From: JBGPBY01 sp041481485
GTDB taxonomy: Bacteria; Acidobacteriota; Terriglobia; 20CM-2-55-15
Reading direction: 5' to 3'
DNA length: 13,495 bases
Assembly (NCBI GenBank): GCA_041481485.1
Contig: JBGPBY010000157.1
Location: 1-13,495, forward strand
Shown here: piece by piece, positions 6,825-13,492 of the stretch
How the letters are laid out: the number at the start of each line of letters is the position of its first letter
Numbering within the stretch: position 1 is the stretch's first letter
The notes under the pieces: model-generated
The model's input: the letters and a program-made list of their open reading frames with translations, nothing else
The model's database searches: none
What the model was told of the DNA's origin: nothing
Position numbers and translations under genes: made by a program

Positions 6825-7610
6825 ATGAATCTGGCAATTGAAACCAGGAACCTGAGCCGCTATTTCGGGACCGGGAAGTCTGAGCTCTTTTGTGCCGTAG
6901 ATCAGGTGAACCTGAGCGTCGAGCGCGGTACCTTTTACGGCTTCCTCGGCCCCAATGGGGCCGGAAAATCCACGACAATCAAAATGCTCACGGGTCTCCT
7001 TGCGCCGTCGCGAGGAGAGATATTTGTTCTTGGCAAGAACATGGCGAACCCCCAGGGTTCGCTCGAAGCCAAGAGCCGAATCGGAGTCCTTCCCGAAGAT
7101 CTTGCGCTCTTTGACAACCTCACGGCGCGCGAGCAGCTCACCTTTGTGGGGCGCATGCACCTGCTCCCGCCGGACACCATACGCGAACGCATCGATCAAC
7201 TGTTGTTGCTGCTTAGCCTGGAGGGTGAAGAGAAGAAGCTGACTCTGGAATATTCCCACGGCATGAAAAAGAAATTGTCGCTGGCAGCTGCGCTGTTGCC
7301 GAATCCGGATTTGCTGTTTCTCGATGAGCCGTTCGAAGGTGTGGATGCGGTAACGTCACGGACGATTCGCGACACGCTGAAGGGATTCGTGGAGCGTGGA
7401 TCGACAGTATTTCTGACCTCGCATGTTCTCGATCTCGTCGAGAAGCTATGTACGCATGTGGGAATCATTGTCAAAGGGCAACTGGTCGAACAGGCGTCTC
7501 TGGATGAGATTCGCCAGGGCAGTTCGCTCGAGGAGCGCTTCCTGGAAAAAGTCGGGGCGGATGCGGAAGCGGGGCACAAATTGTCCTGGCTCGAGGATGC
7601 GACGCCATGA
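6825..7610 (+). CDS. ABC-2-type transporter ATP-binding protein (261 aa)
   Basis: This is the cytoplasmic ATPase of an ABC-2-type exporter formed with the overlapping downstream permease. Motifs: Walker A GPNGAGKST (42-50), a degenerate Q-loop region IGVLPED (86-92) as in many CcmA-type ATPases, a divergent signature YSHGMKKK (143-150) with His-Gly-Met in place of Gly-Gly-Gln, Walker B LLFLDEP (163-169), and switch His200 in LTSHVLD. The first 16 residues before the beta-strands are slightly longer than the usual CcmA start. The C-terminal tail of about 60 residues is typical of the drug/antibiotic/Na+ exporter ATPases. The stop overlaps the permease ATG by 4 bases. The substrate is unknown. 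The gene follows the anchor protein by 41 bases but seems to have its own promoter, so a link to the metal cluster is not demonstrated. Confidence 0.92.
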   Translation: MNLAIETRNLSRYFGTGKSELFCAVDQVNLSVERGTFYGFLGPNGAGKSTTIKMLTGLLAPSRGEIFVLGKNMANPQGSLEAKSRIGVLPEDLALFDNLTAREQLTFVGRMHLLPPDTIRERIDQLLLLLSLEGEEKKLTLEYSHGMKKKLSLAAALLPNPDLLFLDEPFEGVDAVTSRTIRDTLKGFVERGSTVFLTSHVLDLVEKLCTHVGIIVKGQLVEQASLDEIRQGSSLEERFLEKVGADAEAGHKLSWLEDATP

Positions 7611-9340
7611 ACTGGGAACACGTCCGCGCATTCCTCTGGTTGCAATCGAGGATTCGCCGAAACAAGGCAAAGCGAAGCGGGGAACTGAGCCGGGTTGTTC
7701 ATTTGCTTGCCCGGGTGGTTGCCGTGGCGCTGGCGATCATTTCGTTTTCAGGTCTGTTTGCTGTCGGCTACTTCGCGCTGAAGTCGCAGCCGCCGAATGT
7801 CATTCTCTATGTGTGGGACGGAGTCGTTGGCGTGTTTCTCATGGGATGGCTGATGCTGCTGTCCATTGAACTGCAACGGTCCGAACTTCTTCCGATCGAG
7901 AAGTTCATGCACTTTCCGATTTCGGTTTCCGGGTTATTCCTGATCAACTACGTCTCTTCCATATTGGGAGAAGCCGTAGCGATGTGTTTTTTCTTCCCCG
8001 CGATGCTGGGGCTCGCAACCGGACTCCTGTTCAGCAAAGGGGCCGCCATGTTGTGGCTATTTCCTCTCATTGCCGCATTCATCCTCATGGTAACGGCCGT
8101 GACGTATCAGTTTAGAGGATGGCTGGCCGTATTGATGATGAACAAGCGGCATCGTCGAAACATTTTGATGATGGTCACGTTCGTCACGATGATCGCTTTT
8201 CAATTTCCCAATCTCTCCATGCGGTTCCTGGGGCGGCAGCGGGTTTCGTCCGCGTTTTCCCATTTTTCGCAGCCGGAGAATCTGGTTCGAAACATCAGCA
8301 TGGTCGTTCCGCTGGGTTGGGTTGGATATGGCGCCATGAGTTCGGCCGAGGGCCGATTTCTGCCTCCGCTGCTGGGCATCGCCGGCCTGGCGCTCATTTC
8401 CGCGCTCAGCCTCCGCCGGTCCTATCGCACGACGATACGTCTATATACAGGGGACTACGGTTTCGGAAAAAAGCGGTCCGGCGGACCGCCCCTGACTCCG
8501 GTATCGCCAGCGGCAAAGGCGGCATCATTGCCAAAACGCTCACTCCTGGAATGGAGGCCCCCGTGGATTTCGGAGCAGACTGCCGCCGTGGCTCTCGCCA
8601 ACTTCCGATCCATCACGCGGGCACCCGAATCAAAAATGATGCTGATCTCACCTGTCATACTGACTCTCTTTTTTGGCGCGTCCATTTCAAGATGGTCGTC
8701 AAATCCGTCGGAATTCACGCGCCCATTGATTGCCTCTGGTGTGCTCATGATGCTGTTTCTGAGCCTCAGCCAACTGTGGATGAATCAATTTGGTTTCGAT
8801 CGCAATGCGTTTCGGAACTATGTTCTTTCCGCCGCTTCGCGCCGCGACATACTGCTCGGCAAGAATCTTTCGGGTGCGCCACTGACTCTTGGAATTGCAA
8901 CAGCGGCTATGGCGCTGCTGGAATGGGTTTTTCCAATGCAGATCGATCACTTTATCGGAGTACTGTTTCAGTCGGTTACCATGTTTCTGCTGCTTGCCAT
9001 TTTCGCGAATTTCGTTTCGATCCTGAATCCCAGCGCCATTACGTCCGGATCGTTGAGGCCGGCGGTCCGGCCTTCCGGAAAGACCCTGTTGTTCGGAATG
9101 CTGTTTCTGATTCTGTACCCCATCGCCATGGCGCCGTCCATGATTCCGCTGGGACTGGAAGTTGCATTTCACTGGCTGGACTGGCATGCCCGGTTTCCGG
9201 TTTTTCTGGTCCTGAGTGCAGTGGAAGTCGTGGCGGCTGCGGGCCTGTATCTTTGGGTGCTGGGATATCAGGGCCGGCTCCTGCAGTCCCGCGAGATTTC
9301 GATTCTGGAAGTCGTCGCCGGCAGAACGGCAGAGGATTAA
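7607..9340 (+). CDS. Large ABC-2-like exporter membrane protein (577 aa)
   Basis: This polytopic inner-membrane protein is translated with the preceding ATPase through an ATGA overlap and is therefore very likely its permease. I count about twelve hydrophobic segments. They begin at about residues 27-54 and 62-84, with a long cluster at 105-170, and others at about 180-200, 235-275, 345-360, 370-390, 415-440, 450-475, 490-520 and 530-555. A hydrophilic cytoplasmic loop rich in Arg/Lys/Pro (about 285-330) divides it into two halves. The size is about twice that of an ordinary ABC-2 permease, which suggests two fused halves, as in large putative ABC exporters of uncertain substrate. No peptidase or other catalytic domain is visible. 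The stop lies only 14 bases before the tRNA-Arg fragment at 9355. Confidence 0.85.
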   Translation: MNWEHVRAFLWLQSRIRRNKAKRSGELSRVVHLLARVVAVALAIISFSGLFAVGYFALKSQPPNVILYVWDGVVGVFLMGWLMLLSIELQRSELLPIEKFMHFPISVSGLFLINYVSSILGEAVAMCFFFPAMLGLATGLLFSKGAAMLWLFPLIAAFILMVTAVTYQFRGWLAVLMMNKRHRRNILMMVTFVTMIAFQFPNLSMRFLGRQRVSSAFSHFSQPENLVRNISMVVPLGWVGYGAMSSAEGRFLPPLLGIAGLALISALSLRRSYRTTIRLYTGDYGFGKKRSGGPPLTPVSPAAKAASLPKRSLLEWRPPWISEQTAAVALANFRSITRAPESKMMLISPVILTLFFGASISRWSSNPSEFTRPLIASGVLMMLFLSLSQLWMNQFGFDRNAFRNYVLSAASRRDILLGKNLSGAPLTLGIATAAMALLEWVFPMQIDHFIGVLFQSVTMFLLLAIFANFVSILNPSAITSGSLRPAVRPSGKTLLFGMLFLILYPIAMAPSMIPLGLEVAFHWLDWHARFPVFLVLSAVEVVAAAGLYLWVLGYQGRLLQSREISILEVVAGRTAED

Positions 9341-9354
9341 ACGAACCGGGAAAG

Positions 9355-9396
9355 TGCGCCCGAGACGAGTCGAACGTCCGACCTTTGGTTTCGGAG
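9355..9396 (-). repeat. tRNA-Arg(CCG) 3'-half fragment, candidate att site
   Basis: These 42 bp are identical to 13419-13460. On the minus strand they span the discriminator base, 3' acceptor strand, whole T arm, variable region and anticodon stem 3' strand, up to the first base of the anticodon loop. Identity stops abruptly at 9397. The 5' half is absent, so it cannot make a tRNA. The anticodon loop is a commonly used crossover region for tRNA-targeting integrases. Confidence 0.85.
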
Positions 9397-9793
9397 TAGA
9401 GAATAATGATTGCCTGTGCTGCTTTTCCAACCGTTTACGTTGGCATTGTTCCCCGGTTTTATCCCGTTCTTGGGAATTGTTGCCCACTAATCTGCCCACC
9501 AACTTGCCCACCAAATAAGGAGGAACTTGGATCTTGAAGGTGCAGCAATTAGTCTGTCACACGAATAGTGGGTGGGAGTGGATCGATCTGCACTGACTCA
9601 GTTTTCGAGCCGGAAATCAGAATGCGCAAGGTGGCATGGATAGCAGATTCTGAGTGACGCATTGACGCCTTTGAAACGGACAAGCTAGGGAGAGCAGGAC
9701 ACAATTCAAGTCCGTGTCGGGCAGGCGCGGCGTGCCGAGGCCAGTGAGTTCGAAACAACTAAAATCGGTGTGCGTTCGGAAGTCCCATTTCGG
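9397..9793. other. Gene-free islet end with repeats and no credible CDS
   Basis: Between the tRNA fragment and the CoA-synthetase promoter I see no supported gene. It contains a CCAAC...GTTGG dyad (9427-9443) and the 12-bp-period repeats at 9480-9514. An AAGGAGG (9517-9523) is followed by a TTG frame of only 13 codons, and about 250 bases after that show no recognisable coding or structural signal. Open frames here have no family resemblance. The stretch may be the decayed remains of an integration module. Confidence 0.5.
9480..9514. repeat. Three tandem TTGCCCACCAA-type repeats, arm-site-like
   Basis: Three 11-bp units start every 12 bp: TTGCCCACTAA (9480), CTGCCCACCAA (9492) and TTGCCCACCAA (9504). 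The same motif recurs as an inverted pair near the other end of the islet (13319-13360). Short repeats 50-120 bp from a tRNA-derived core are what arm-type integrase sites look like. Read on the minus strand they encode LVGK-LVGR-LVGN, which could instead be the tail of a lost integrase gene. Confidence 0.6.
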
Positions 9794-9821
9794 TTGTTTC
9801 GCAAATTGCGTCTTGTATAAT
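9794..9821 (+). promoter_or_regulatory. Promoter of the CoA synthetase-esterase unit, leaderless
   Basis: TTGTTT (9794-9799), a 16-base spacer and a perfect TATAAT (9816-9821) form the best promoter in the window. Seven bases separate the -10 from the GTG at 9829, so the transcript should start at or within a base or two of the start codon. No Shine-Dalgarno is present. Confidence 0.6.
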
Positions 9822-9828
9822 TCGCGCC

Positions 9829-11478
9829 GTGATTCACTCCCATGTGCACGGCGGTTCGTCCACCCCTTTACTTGAAGAGACCATCGGAACGTGCTTCGAT
9901 CGGATTTGTGAACGCTTCGCGAACAGCGAAGCGCTCATTTCCCGGCATCAGGGCCTTCGCTACACGTACGGGCAACTGAAGCAGGAAGTCGAGAACGCCG
10001 CACGTGGACTGATCTCGATCGGCGTGGGTAACGGAGACCGTGTCGGCGTTTGGAGTCCGAATTCAACGGAATGGTTGATTGCCCAGTACGCGCTCGCAAA
10101 AATCGGCGCGATCATGGTCAACATTAATCCCGCTTACGGGCTTCGTGAACTGGAACACGCTTTGACGCAGTCCGGCGTCTCCGTCATTGTTGCGGCGAGG
10201 GGATTTCGGAACTCCAATTTTGGCGCAATGCTTGATGAGTTGGCGCCCAGGTTGCCCGCATTGAAACAAACTGTCTATCTCGGTAAGCAGCGACTGGGTT
10301 CCACGATGACGTGGGACGATCTCATCGAAGAGAGCAAGAGAGTGCCCGAGCGGGAACTGCGCGAACGTGAGGCTGCGATACGATGCAGCGATCCGGTCAA
10401 CATTCAATACACTTCAGGAACGACAGGCACGCCGAAAGGCGCGACGTTGACCCATCACAATATTCTGAACAACGGCTTCTTTGTCGGCGAGCGGCTTCAA
10501 TACACTTCGGCGGATCGCATCTGCCTGCCTGTGCCGTTTTACCATTGCTTCGGTTGCGTGCTGGGAAGTCTTGCAGCGTTAACGCATGGCAGCGCTATTG
10601 TTCTTCCTTCAGAATCGTTCGATGCGCAGGCCTGCCTGGCGGGAATTCAGGAAGAGCGCTGCACCTCGCTCTACGGTGTGCCGACAATGTTCATCGCCCA
10701 ACTCGATCATCCGGCGTTTCCCACTTACCGGCTCGATTCGCTCAGGACAGGAATAATGGCAGGAGCGCCATGTCCGGTTGAGGTCATGCGACAGGTTATT
10801 GAACAAATGCACCTGCGCGAGGTGACGATCGCTTACGGTATGACGGAAACATCGCCGGTATCGTTTCAATCTTGCATCGATGATCCTCTTGAGGCGCGGG
10901 TGTCGACGGTTGGCAGCGTTCTTTCCCATGTCGAGGTGAAGATTATCGATCCGCAGACAGGCATTATGCTTCCACGCGGTCGCGCGGGGGAGTTGTGCAC
11001 GCGAGGGTACGTCGTGATGCGTGGCTACTGGAACGATTCCGAAGCGACGGACGCCGCGATCGACGCGGAGCGTTGGATGCACAGCGGCGATCTTGCCGTG
11101 ATGCGTGAAGATGGCCGCGTGAGTATTGTCGGCCGCCTGAAACACCTGATCATCCGAGGCGGCGAGAATATCTATCCTCGCGAGATTGAAGAATTTCTGC
11201 ACACCCATCCCAGGATCAGCGATGTACAGGTCATCGGAGTTCCCGATAAAAAGTACGGAGAAGAAGTCTGCGCCTGGATTCGCCTGCGGCCGGGTCACGC
11301 CCCAACTGAGGACGAAATCCGAGACTTCTGCCGCGGACAGATCGCGACGTTCAAAATTCCACGGTACATCCGCTTCGTCGATGAATTTCCGATGACGGTC
11401 ACCGGGAAAATTCAGAAATTCCGAATGCAGGAATTGATGCTGAGCGAACTCGGTCTCAGGGTCGAGCAAACAGTTTGA
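9829..11478 (+). CDS. AMP-forming acyl-/aryl-CoA synthetase, ANL superfamily (549 aa)
   Basis: The enzyme activates a carboxylic acid with ATP to an acyl-adenylate and then transfers it to CoA. ANL motifs are complete: P-loop YTSGTTGTPKG (194-204), A5 YGMTE (336-340), A7 HSGD with Asp421, hinge GRLKHLIIRGGENIYPREIE, and catalytic Lys527 in TGKIQK. The length and overall sequence fit the fatty-acyl/medium-chain FadD-like cluster, which overlaps aryl-CoA ligases, so acid specificity is not determined. The start is the GTG at 9829 with MIHSHVHGG; the TATAAT box 7 bases upstream supports it and leaves no room for a 5' UTR. The stop overlaps the ribosome-binding region of the esterase gene. Pairing with a tannase/feruloyl-esterase-family enzyme suggests it activates the acid that esterase releases, for example a hydroxycinnamate or benzoate. 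Lipid metabolism remains a full alternative. Confidence 0.92.
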   Translation: MIHSHVHGGSSTPLLEETIGTCFDRICERFANSEALISRHQGLRYTYGQLKQEVENAARGLISIGVGNGDRVGVWSPNSTEWLIAQYALAKIGAIMVNINPAYGLRELEHALTQSGVSVIVAARGFRNSNFGAMLDELAPRLPALKQTVYLGKQRLGSTMTWDDLIEESKRVPERELREREAAIRCSDPVNIQYTSGTTGTPKGATLTHHNILNNGFFVGERLQYTSADRICLPVPFYHCFGCVLGSLAALTHGSAIVLPSESFDAQACLAGIQEERCTSLYGVPTMFIAQLDHPAFPTYRLDSLRTGIMAGAPCPVEVMRQVIEQMHLREVTIAYGMTETSPVSFQSCIDDPLEARVSTVGSVLSHVEVKIIDPQTGIMLPRGRAGELCTRGYVVMRGYWNDSEATDAAIDAERWMHSGDLAVMREDGRVSIVGRLKHLIIRGGENIYPREIEEFLHTHPRISDVQVIGVPDKKYGEEVCAWIRLRPGHAPTEDEIRDFCRGQIATFKIPRYIRFVDEFPMTVTGKIQKFRMQELMLSELGLRVEQTV

Positions 11479-11483
11479 GGAGG
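11478..11483 (+). promoter_or_regulatory. Shine-Dalgarno AGGAGG of the esterase gene
   Basis: A consensus AGGAGG begins on the last base of the CoA-synthetase stop codon and lies 6 bases before the GTG at 11490. It decides the start: the upstream in-frame TTG at 11475 would put the ribosome site inside the coding sequence. Terminating ribosomes would cover this site, so the two genes are probably translationally coupled. Confidence 0.75.
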
Positions 11484-11489
11484 CTTCTG

Positions 11490-13022
11490 GTGTCGAATCG
11501 AATACTTCCATTTGCAGTCGTCATTACTTTAGCGATGTCCGTTTCGCCCGTTTTCGCTCAGCAATCATGTGAAAGCCTCTCTAGTTTGCAGTTATCCGGT
11601 GCGACGGTCACGTCTGCAGCGACGGTGGCGGCAGCGCCGGCTCACTGTGAGGTTAAATTGACGATTCGTCCGAGCAAGGATTCCGAAATCAAGTCCGCCG
11701 TATGGCTTCCCATGGCCGGATGGAACGGGAAGTATCAGCAGGTCGGAAACGGTGGTTGGGCCGGAAGCATTTCGTATCGCGCGATGGCCGATCCTTTGGC
11801 TAAAGGCTATGCCACAGCTGCAACCGATGACGGTCACGATGGTGGGGTCGGCGCAACCTGGGCCGTAGGTCATCCCGAAAAGCTCATCGATTTCGGCTAT
11901 CGTGCCGTACATGAAACGAGCGTTCAAGCCAAAGCCGTCATCCGAGCATTCTATGGCCGCGACTCTTCGCTGAACTATTTTGCCGGATGTTCCGATGGAG
12001 GACGCGAGGCTTTGATGGAAGCGCAACGGTATCCGGAAGACTTCAACGGCATCCTTGCCGGTGCTCCCGCAAGCGATTGGTCTCATCTGTTCACCGGCTT
12101 TGTTTGGAATGAGCAGGCGCTGTTGAATAGTCCGGGCAGTAGCATCCCTCCGGCGAAGTTGCCGGTGATTCAAAATGCCGTTCTTGCCGCCTGCGACAGC
12201 CAGGATGGTCTGAAAGACGGCCTTCTCAGCGATCCGCGGACATGCCGGTTCGATCCGGCGGTCTTGCTGTGCAAAGACACGGACGGCCCGAACTGTCTCA
12301 CCGCCGCGCAGGTCGATACGCTGAAGAAAATCTACGGCGGCGCGAAGAATCCCCGCACGGGCGAACAAATCTTTCCTGGATGGCCCCCCGGCGCTGAAGC
12401 GGCTCCCGGCACGTGGGCCACGTGGATTACTCCGGCGAATCCGGCAGCCTCCGCTCAAGCGAGTTTTGGCAATACGTATTATGGACAAGCGGTTTTTGAA
12501 GATCCCAAGTGGGACTTTCGCAGCCTGGACTTCGACCGCGACGTTCGATTTGGCGATACAAAGGCCGGTCCGGTTCTCAACGCCACGAATCCGGATCTTC
12601 GATCATTTCGCGCGGAAGGCGGAAAACTTCTTCAGTATCATGGCTGGGGCGATCCAGCCATCTCTCCAGTGAGTTCCATCGAGTACTACGACAGCGTGCA
12701 GACATTCCTGTCAAAGTTTCCTGATGCCAGAAGCGCTTCCAGCCGCCCGATCGCGGATTTCTACCGGCTATTCATGGTTCCCGGAATGGGCCATTGCGGG
12801 GGTGGCAACGGTCCCAACAATTTCGATGCATTTTCCGCGTTGGAAAGCTGGGTTGAAAAAGGCATGCCTCCAGCCCAGTTGATCGGCACAGGAACCGTGG
12901 TGGGCGATTCCACAAAGAAGATGACGCGCCCGATCTGCTCTTATCCACAAGTCTCACAGTACAAGGGAACAGGCGATCCGAACGAGGCTGCGAATTTTGT
13001 GTGCGCCGCGCCGTCGAGGTAA
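11490..13022 (+). CDS. Secreted tannase/feruloyl esterase-family hydrolase (510 aa)
   Basis: This is a serine carboxylesterase of the tannase/feruloyl esterase family. Known members hydrolyse galloyl, feruloyl or related aromatic esters, and the family includes MHETase-like enzymes. With the GTG start, residues 1-23 are a Sec signal peptide with a VFA cleavage site before QQ. The family CS-D-HC motif is complete: nucleophile Ser168 preceded by Cys167 (GCSDGG), acid Asp388 (GWGDPAISP), and His435 followed by Cys436 (GMGHCGGG); the two Cys normally form a disulfide next to the active site. A Cys-rich lid-like insertion lies between about residues 220 and 280. The length matches bacterial members. 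It acts in the periplasm or outside the cell, upstream of the CoA synthetase if the two share a pathway. The substrate cannot be fixed from sequence. Confidence 0.92.
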   Translation: MSNRILPFAVVITLAMSVSPVFAQQSCESLSSLQLSGATVTSAATVAAAPAHCEVKLTIRPSKDSEIKSAVWLPMAGWNGKYQQVGNGGWAGSISYRAMADPLAKGYATAATDDGHDGGVGATWAVGHPEKLIDFGYRAVHETSVQAKAVIRAFYGRDSSLNYFAGCSDGGREALMEAQRYPEDFNGILAGAPASDWSHLFTGFVWNEQALLNSPGSSIPPAKLPVIQNAVLAACDSQDGLKDGLLSDPRTCRFDPAVLLCKDTDGPNCLTAAQVDTLKKIYGGAKNPRTGEQIFPGWPPGAEAAPGTWATWITPANPAASAQASFGNTYYGQAVFEDPKWDFRSLDFDRDVRFGDTKAGPVLNATNPDLRSFRAEGGKLLQYHGWGDPAISPVSSIEYYDSVQTFLSKFPDARSASSRPIADFYRLFMVPGMGHCGGGNGPNNFDAFSALESWVEKGMPPAQLIGTGTVVGDSTKKMTRPICSYPQVSQYKGTGDPNEAANFVCAAPSR

Positions 13023-13318
13023 GACCGCCGATAAACACGGGCCCCAGTGAAGGAATCCTGCGCTTAAAGCAATTGACGGGCGATGCCGATCATCGGCAAT
13101 TCTGCAGTGCAACATATCGCATACTTGCGCCTGCCTTCTCCGTTACCTTCGTTTTCCCAACGTGGATCTCCTCCAAGTGGGAAATGTTCTTTCCGCGACC
13201 TGATTCTCCAAGAAACCGATCCGATTTACATTGGGTTCAAGACCCAACGGCGGAGGTCTGAAAAACACGTTCTATCTATTGATGTAACGAGAGTTATTTG
13301 TGCAGGTGAGGTATTTAG
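13023..13318. other. Gene-free stretch after the esterase gene
   Basis: I find no supported gene here. The only structure seen is a small dyad TTGGGT-TCAAG-ACCCAA (13231-13247). No terminator with a U-tract follows the esterase stop on the plus strand. Open frames of 60-100 codons on both strands lack start signals and family resemblance. If the segment is an islet end, this is where an integrase adjoining the tRNA would normally lie, so its absence is notable. Confidence 0.5.
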
Positions 13319-13360
13319 TGGTGGGCAATTCCAGCGTGAACGGCCTCTAATTGCCCACCA
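13319..13360. repeat. 12-bp inverted repeat sharing the TTGCCCACCA motif
   Basis: TGGTGGGCAATT (13319-13330) and AATTGCCCACCA (13349-13360) are perfect inverted copies separated by 18 bases. The unit matches the tandem motif at 9480-9514. It lies about 60-100 bp inside the right-hand tRNA repeat, a distance comparable with the left end, as expected for paired arm sites of one recombinase. Confidence 0.6.
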
Positions 13361-13389
13361 AACTCGGAGGCCGGCTTTGTAACCCATAG

Positions 13390-13414
13390 AAAAAGCGCCG
13401 GTTGGTTTCGGCGC
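13390..13414 (-). terminator. Rho-independent terminator of tRNA-Arg
   Basis: On the minus strand GCGCCG, an 8-base loop and CGGCGC (13414 down to 13395) are followed directly by TTTTT (13394-13390). The hairpin begins 4 bases after the tRNA discriminator. It lies inside the proposed islet, so the element would have supplied this terminator to the tRNA gene. Confidence 0.7.
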
Positions 13415-13418
13415 CGAA

Positions 13419-13492
13419 TGCGCCCGAGACGAGTCGAACGTCCGACCTTTGGTTTCGGAGACCAACGCTCTATCCAGCTGAGCTACGGGCGC
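13419..13492 (-). tRNA. tRNA-Arg, anticodon CCG
   Basis: A complete 74-base cloverleaf: acceptor GCGCCCG pairs perfectly with CGGGCGC, the D arm is GCTC/GAGC, the anticodon arm TTGGT-CTCCGAA-ACCAA carries anticodon CCG (reads CGG, Arg), and the T arm GGACG-TTCGACT-CGTCT has one G-U pair. The discriminator is A (13419). CCA is not encoded, because TTC follows. A terminator lies just downstream, and a 42-bp copy of the 3' half sits 4.06 kb away at 9355-9396. Confidence 0.95.

Larger units (their letters stand above)
9355..13460. mobile_element. Putative integrase-less genomic islet at the tRNA-Arg(CCG) 3' end
   Basis: A 42-bp perfect direct repeat bounds this segment. The right copy (13419-13460) is the 3' half of an intact minus-strand tRNA-Arg gene; the left copy (9355-9396) is an isolated fragment in the same orientation. 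This is the arrangement left when a tyrosine-recombinase element inserts into a tRNA 3' end and restores the gene. Recombinase-arm-like TTGCCCACCAA motifs lie just inside both ends. The cargo is one two-gene unit (CoA synthetase and tannase-family esterase). No integrase, excisionase or transfer gene is visible, so the element would now be immobile or dependent on a recombinase encoded elsewhere. The alternative is a relic of a larger, decayed island. The repeat is certain; the mobile-element reading is inference. Confidence 0.55.

Noticed and set aside
9355..9396. A second tRNA gene
   Set aside because: Only the 3' half is present. There is no D arm, anticodon 5' stem or acceptor 5' strand.
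8119..9399. Plus-strand 426-codon open frame inside the 577-aa permease
   Set aside because: It is a frame shadow of the permease: the permease frame has coherent membrane segments and an ATGA coupling, while this frame has an unnatural Arg/Ser/His/Gly-rich composition.
8699..9514. Long minus-strand open frame (271 codons) antisense to the permease
   Set aside because: Most of it is a shadow of the permease gene. The composition is low in hydrophobics and rich in Gln/Arg/Lys, and no family is recognised. Only its first part, outside the gene, was kept as a possible integrase relic.
9216..9518. Plus-strand 100-codon open frame running through the permease end and tRNA fragment
   Set aside because: It overlaps the permease gene out of frame. 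Its middle is just the antisense of tRNA sequence, which yields a familiar spurious RVERPTFGFG peptide.
9517..9568. Small ORF after the AAGGAGG at 9517
   Set aside because: The ribosome-site-like sequence is followed by a TTG frame of only 13 codons with no recognisable feature. It is probably chance.
11475..11489. TTG at 11475 as esterase start
   Set aside because: It overlaps the synthetase stop, and the consensus AGGAGG at 11478-11483 would fall inside the coding sequence. The GTG at 11490 has ideal spacing and starts a clean signal peptide.
10609..11511. Minus-strand 300-codon open frame opposite the CoA synthetase
   Set aside because: The opposite strand encodes a complete ANL enzyme with all motifs, and the antisense frame matches nothing recognisable.
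13083..13382. 99-codon plus-strand frame and overlapping frames after the esterase
   Set aside because: There is no start signal and no family resemblance, and the frame runs across the inverted repeat at 13319-13360.
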